From: Nostoc paludosum FACHB-159
Lineage (GTDB): Bacteria; Cyanobacteriota; Cyanobacteriia; Cyanobacteriales; Nostocaceae
Assembly: GCF_014698835.1 (NCBI RefSeq)
Contig: NZ_JACJTU010000010.1
Coordinates: forward strand, 124,001-188,000
DNA length: 64,000 nucleotides
Direction of reading: 5' to 3'
Part shown: positions 61,469 through 64,000 of the stretch, piece after piece
Layout of the letters: each line of letters starts with the position of its first letter
How positions within the stretch are numbered: the first letter of the stretch is position 1
Position numbers and translations under genes: made by a program
The notes under the pieces: model-generated
Databases searched by the model: none
What the model was told of the DNA's origin: nothing
What the model saw: only the letters and a program-made list of their open reading frames with translations

Positions 61469-61668
61469 AATCAGTTTCCGGCAAAGCTTTATGTAAAATT
61501 GTTGAACGCTATGGCTGGAATCTGAAACGGATTACTGGAAGTCACCATATTTATGCCAAGGAAGGTGTTATTCTCTCTATTCCTGTTCATGGTAATCGTG
61601 ATTTACCCATTGGAACACTCAAAGGACTGCTCAAGGATGCAGGTCTTAGCGAAGAAGATATAGACTAA
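61465..61668 (+). CDS. hicA: HicA-family mRNA interferase toxin
   Basis: A 67-residue dsRBD-like HicA protein: SVSGKALCKIVERYGWNLKR, then the catalytic-His segment ITGSHHIYAKEGVI, VHGNRDLPIGTLKGLLKDAG. HicA toxins cleave mRNA and are neutralised by HicB. The start overlaps the HicB stop by 4 bases (ATGA), so the pair is coupled. The toxin looks complete. Confidence 0.88.
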   Translation: MKSVSGKALCKIVERYGWNLKRITGSHHIYAKEGVILSIPVHGNRDLPIGTLKGLLKDAGLSEEDID

Positions 61669-61694
61669 CAAAGATTTATTGAAAACTAGTTATT

Positions 61695-61719
61695 AGCCCG
61701 AAACTTTTAGTTTCGGGCT
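61695..61719. terminator. Bidirectional terminator-like hairpin
   Basis: A 10-bp perfect stem AGCCCGAAAC/GTTTCGGGCT with loop TTTTA, between the convergent HicA gene and EF-G-like gene. T-rich sequence lies on the plus-strand side (TTAATTTT) a few bases away. Confidence 0.65.
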
Positions 61720-61790
61720 ATGGTTAATTTTAGATTAATCAAAAATCCAAAACTTGTACTGAGCGAAGTCGAAGTATCTAAAATCTAAAA

Positions 61791-63839
61791 TTACTTGCCG
61801 TTGCCGTTACCGCCGTTGCCATTGCCAGCTATAACGCGTTCGGCGAGTTTTTCTGGTACTTCCTGTAAATGGTCATAGGCCCAGTGGAAGGAACCAACGC
61901 CTAAAGTGAGCGATCGCAACTCTACAATAAAGTTTTGCATCTCTGCTTGTGGCAAGTATGCAACTACATTATCCCAACCTTGCCAATCGTTTCTACCTTC
62001 ATAGCCTAAAATTTGCCCGCGTCTACCACTCAACAGTTGCAACACTTTTGAGGTAAATTCGCTCGGTGTTGTCACTTCTACCCGCAGAATCGGTTCTAAT
62101 AGTGTGGGTTGTGCTTGGGGTATCCCCGTTTGCATTGCTAAGCGGGCGGCTTGTTTAAAGGCTTGTTCGGAACTATCAACGGTGTGATAAGAACCGTTGG
62201 TCAAAGTTACGGCGACATCCACCACAGGGAAACCCAGAGGCCCGTGTACCAGAAATTCCCGCACGCCCATTTCTACACCAGGAATGTACTGTCTCGGAAC
62301 CACACCCCCGACGATGGTTTCATTAAAGTTAAATCCTTCGCCGCGTGGTAGGGGCTTGATGTCGAGGAAAACATCGCCAAATTGACCGTGACCGCCGCTT
62401 TGGTGTTTGTACCGTCCGTGAACTGAAGCCACCGGTTTGCGGATGGTTTCTTTGTAAGGTACTTGCGGTAAGTGGGTTGTCATCGGCAAGTTATATTTGC
62501 GGCGCAGTCTATCTAAGGCGACTTGCAGATGAATTTCGCCTTGACCCCAAAGGATAACTTCATGGGTGTCGCCGTGTTGTTCCCAAGCCAGCGAACAGTC
62601 TTCTTCTAATAGCTTAGTAATGGCAGCGCTGAGTTTAACTTCATCGTTGCGTTTTTCTGGCGTGATGGCGAGGGCAAACACAGGTTCCAACTGTTGAGCT
62701 TTGGGTAATTGTATCGCTGAGGATTGTTCTGTGGAAACTGTATCGCCGGTCTTGACTCCTTCTAAACGGCTCAAGGCAACAATTTCACCAGCAGTAACTT
62801 CATTAACTGATTGCTGTTGTTGTCCCATGAGACGATAAATTCCACCAGTGCGAACGCCATTGAGGACAAGACCATCGGTTAATTTGCCCCGCCAAACGCG
62901 CACTAGGGAGAGTTTGCCGCCTTGGGGAGTGTAGTAAGTTTTGAGTACCTGGGCTATGGGAGCATTGCCTTTGATATTTTTTAAGCGGCGTTCTGCTGTG
63001 GTTTCTGGTTCGGGGGCTTCCCGTAACAAAGCATCTATTAGAGGTCTAACACCATAATCTTGTTCTGCCACACCAAAGAAAACCGGGACTACTAAATCTG
63101 CCCCTAATTCCATTTTTAAATCTTTGAGGATTTCTTCTTGGGGTGGTTCGATATCTTCTAAAAGTTCTTCGAGTAAATGGTCGTCAAAATTTGCTAGGGC
63201 TTCGAGCATTTCTGCCCGTGCTATATGTTCTTCTTCTTTTAAATTTTCAGGGAAGGGGATGGGGTCTGCGGGTGCGCCGGGATGATATTGATATGCTTGT
63301 TCGCTCACCATGTCGATAAAGCCGGTGAGTTGTTCCCCTTGCATGATGGGATATTGATGGGCTACTAGGGGACGGCTGGAAACTGCTTTGAGGGCGTGTA
63401 ATGTTTCTAAAACATGAATATTTGCCCTATCCATTTTGTTGACGAAAACTATGTGGGGAATTTCCCAATCGTCGAGGAATTTAAATAGAGGGGCGAGGGT
63501 GAGGACTCTTTCGCGTATCGGTTCGCAAACTACAATTGCGGCATCGACTCCTATTAAAGCATTGTATGTTTCTTGGGCAAATTCTACGCTTCCGGGACAG
63601 TCAACAAAAGTGAAACGAGTACCGTTATACTCAGTGCTAGCAGCGCTGACTTCTACACTCATGTGGCGATCGCGGGACTCGGCAGCACTATCTCCTACTG
63701 TGTTACTCTCTTTAACACTTCCTTTGCGAGAAATCGCCCCTGTGACAAATAACAAACTTTCTAGTAAAGTTGTTTTTCCACTCAAATAAGGCCCAACAAT
63801 TGCAACATTCCGCGAACCCGATTTTACTTTTTCGTTCAT
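61791..63839 (-). CDS. EF-G-like translation GTPase (FusA paralogue)
   Basis: About 682 residues. The GTPase domain has G1 GPYLSGKT (about 16-23), G3 VDCPGSVEFA (canonical EF-G has DTPGH) and G4 VFVNKMDRA. Domains II-V follow, with GHGQFGDVFLDIKPL in domain IV and TTPSEFTSKVLQLLSGRRGQ in domain V. The DCPGS motif, lack of the EF-G HVDFT segment and a Gly/Asn-rich tail (GNGNGGNGNGK) mark it as a paralogous EF-G-like GTPase, not the main translocase. Its role is unknown. ATG at 63839 is set by a strong AGGGAGG upstream; an ATG 12 codons earlier is possible. Confidence 0.88.
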   Translation of the reverse strand: MNEKVKSGSRNVAIVGPYLSGKTTLLESLLFVTGAISRKGSVKESNTVGDSAAESRDRHMSVEVSAASTEYNGTRFTFVDCPGSVEFAQETYNALIGVDAAIVVCEPIRERVLTLAPLFKFLDDWEIPHIVFVNKMDRANIHVLETLHALKAVSSRPLVAHQYPIMQGEQLTGFIDMVSEQAYQYHPGAPADPIPFPENLKEEEHIARAEMLEALANFDDHLLEELLEDIEPPQEEILKDLKMELGADLVVPVFFGVAEQDYGVRPLIDALLREAPEPETTAERRLKNIKGNAPIAQVLKTYYTPQGGKLSLVRVWRGKLTDGLVLNGVRTGGIYRLMGQQQQSVNEVTAGEIVALSRLEGVKTGDTVSTEQSSAIQLPKAQQLEPVFALAITPEKRNDEVKLSAAITKLLEEDCSLAWEQHGDTHEVILWGQGEIHLQVALDRLRRKYNLPMTTHLPQVPYKETIRKPVASVHGRYKHQSGGHGQFGDVFLDIKPLPRGEGFNFNETIVGGVVPRQYIPGVEMGVREFLVHGPLGFPVVDVAVTLTNGSYHTVDSSEQAFKQAARLAMQTGIPQAQPTLLEPILRVEVTTPSEFTSKVLQLLSGRRGQILGYEGRNDWQGWDNVVAYLPQAEMQNFIVELRSLTLGVGSFHWAYDHLQEVPEKLAERVIAGNGNGGNGNGK

Positions 63840-64000
63840 AAAACCTCCCTTGCGGTAATTCATTACTAACCGCATTACGCTATCTTTATCAGGGATAAAA
63901 AATGGTTCTCTGGAGTCAAAATTACCCCTTCTTTAATTTGTTATTATCCTACCTTTAATCCAAAGTTAAAAAAATTGTAGCCTGTCGTAAGATTTAGCTT

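Overview
The window looks like chromosome from a filamentous, heterocyst-type cyanobacterium of the Nostoc/Anabaena group. Evidence: many HIP1 octamers (GCGATCGC); heptameric and other short tandem repeats of the Nostoc type (AATGCCC, GGGGACT, ATTTTGGATT) between genes; and many cyanobacterial or plastid-lineage genes (ycf46, ycf35, a Ycf55/DUF3685 protein, a CRR6-type NDH-1 assembly factor, split pntA/pntB, DUF3038/DUF4335, DUF760, DUF1822). Genus is an inference from these features, not from a database comparison.

Layout. 0-8 kb: 3' end of an SbcC-like ATPase, two envelope proteins (peptidoglycan-binding/SPOR and SH3), ycf46, and an OLD-family nuclease gene split by one in-frame TGA. 8-12 kb (minus strand): rpmH-rnpA-PH protein-yidC-jag, then a DUF177 gene and a DUF2808 gene. 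12.9-15.9 kb: pntA-pntA2-pntB with a strong terminator. 16-21.6 kb: a gene remnant, DUF29, a cupredoxin, a TPR protein, ruvB, hisF and a small membrane protein. 21.7-22.0 kb: tRNA-Ala(GGC) and, just downstream, a 202-bp element with long terminal inverted repeats. 22.6-28.8 kb: DUF3038/DUF4335, a YiaA/B-like protein, ferredoxin-ycf35-DUF2997, and a decayed DUF4160 gene overlapping DUF2442. 29-36.4 kb: a saccharopine-dehydrogenase-like oxidoreductase, HU, CobD-like, a flavoprotein lacking its redox cysteines, a phytol/polyprenol kinase and a receiver-Ycf55 protein. 36.5-48 kb: a NACHT-pentapeptide NTPase, a Fur regulator, CRR6, GT9, ispD, scpB, DUF760, an HtrA protease, an M23 peptidase and an isochorismatase-fold hydrolase. 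48-52.7 kb: a toxin-antitoxin pair whose toxin carries a nonsense codon, ispG, ctpA and a collapsed DUF4058 gene. 52.7-60.8 kb: an SPFH protein, CHAT-TM-phosphate-binding fusion, DUF1822, sigma-like regulator, PspA-like coiled coil, anchored PstS-like protein and a propeller-like protein. 61-64 kb: HicB-HicA and an EF-G-like GTPase.

How genes work together. ispD and ispG both serve the MEP isoprenoid pathway, and the phytol/polyprenol kinase handles its products. pntA/A2/B form one proton-pumping transhydrogenase. rpmH/rnpA/yidC/jag is the ribosome-RNase P-membrane insertion cluster. The most intriguing stretch is 52.7-60.8 kb. A sigma-like protein, a DUF1822 protein and a CHAT protease are packed as a minus-strand operon. 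The CHAT protease is predicted to span the membrane and end in a PstS-like binding domain. Divergent from it lie a PspA/IM30-like coiled coil and a second membrane-anchored PstS-like protein, and an SPFH protein lies just downstream. This could be an envelope-sensing proteolytic signalling module; that reading is an inference.

A second theme is decay and repeat invasion. Several genes are broken by single stops or deletions, and several intact genes appear to have absorbed dispersed repeats in frame.
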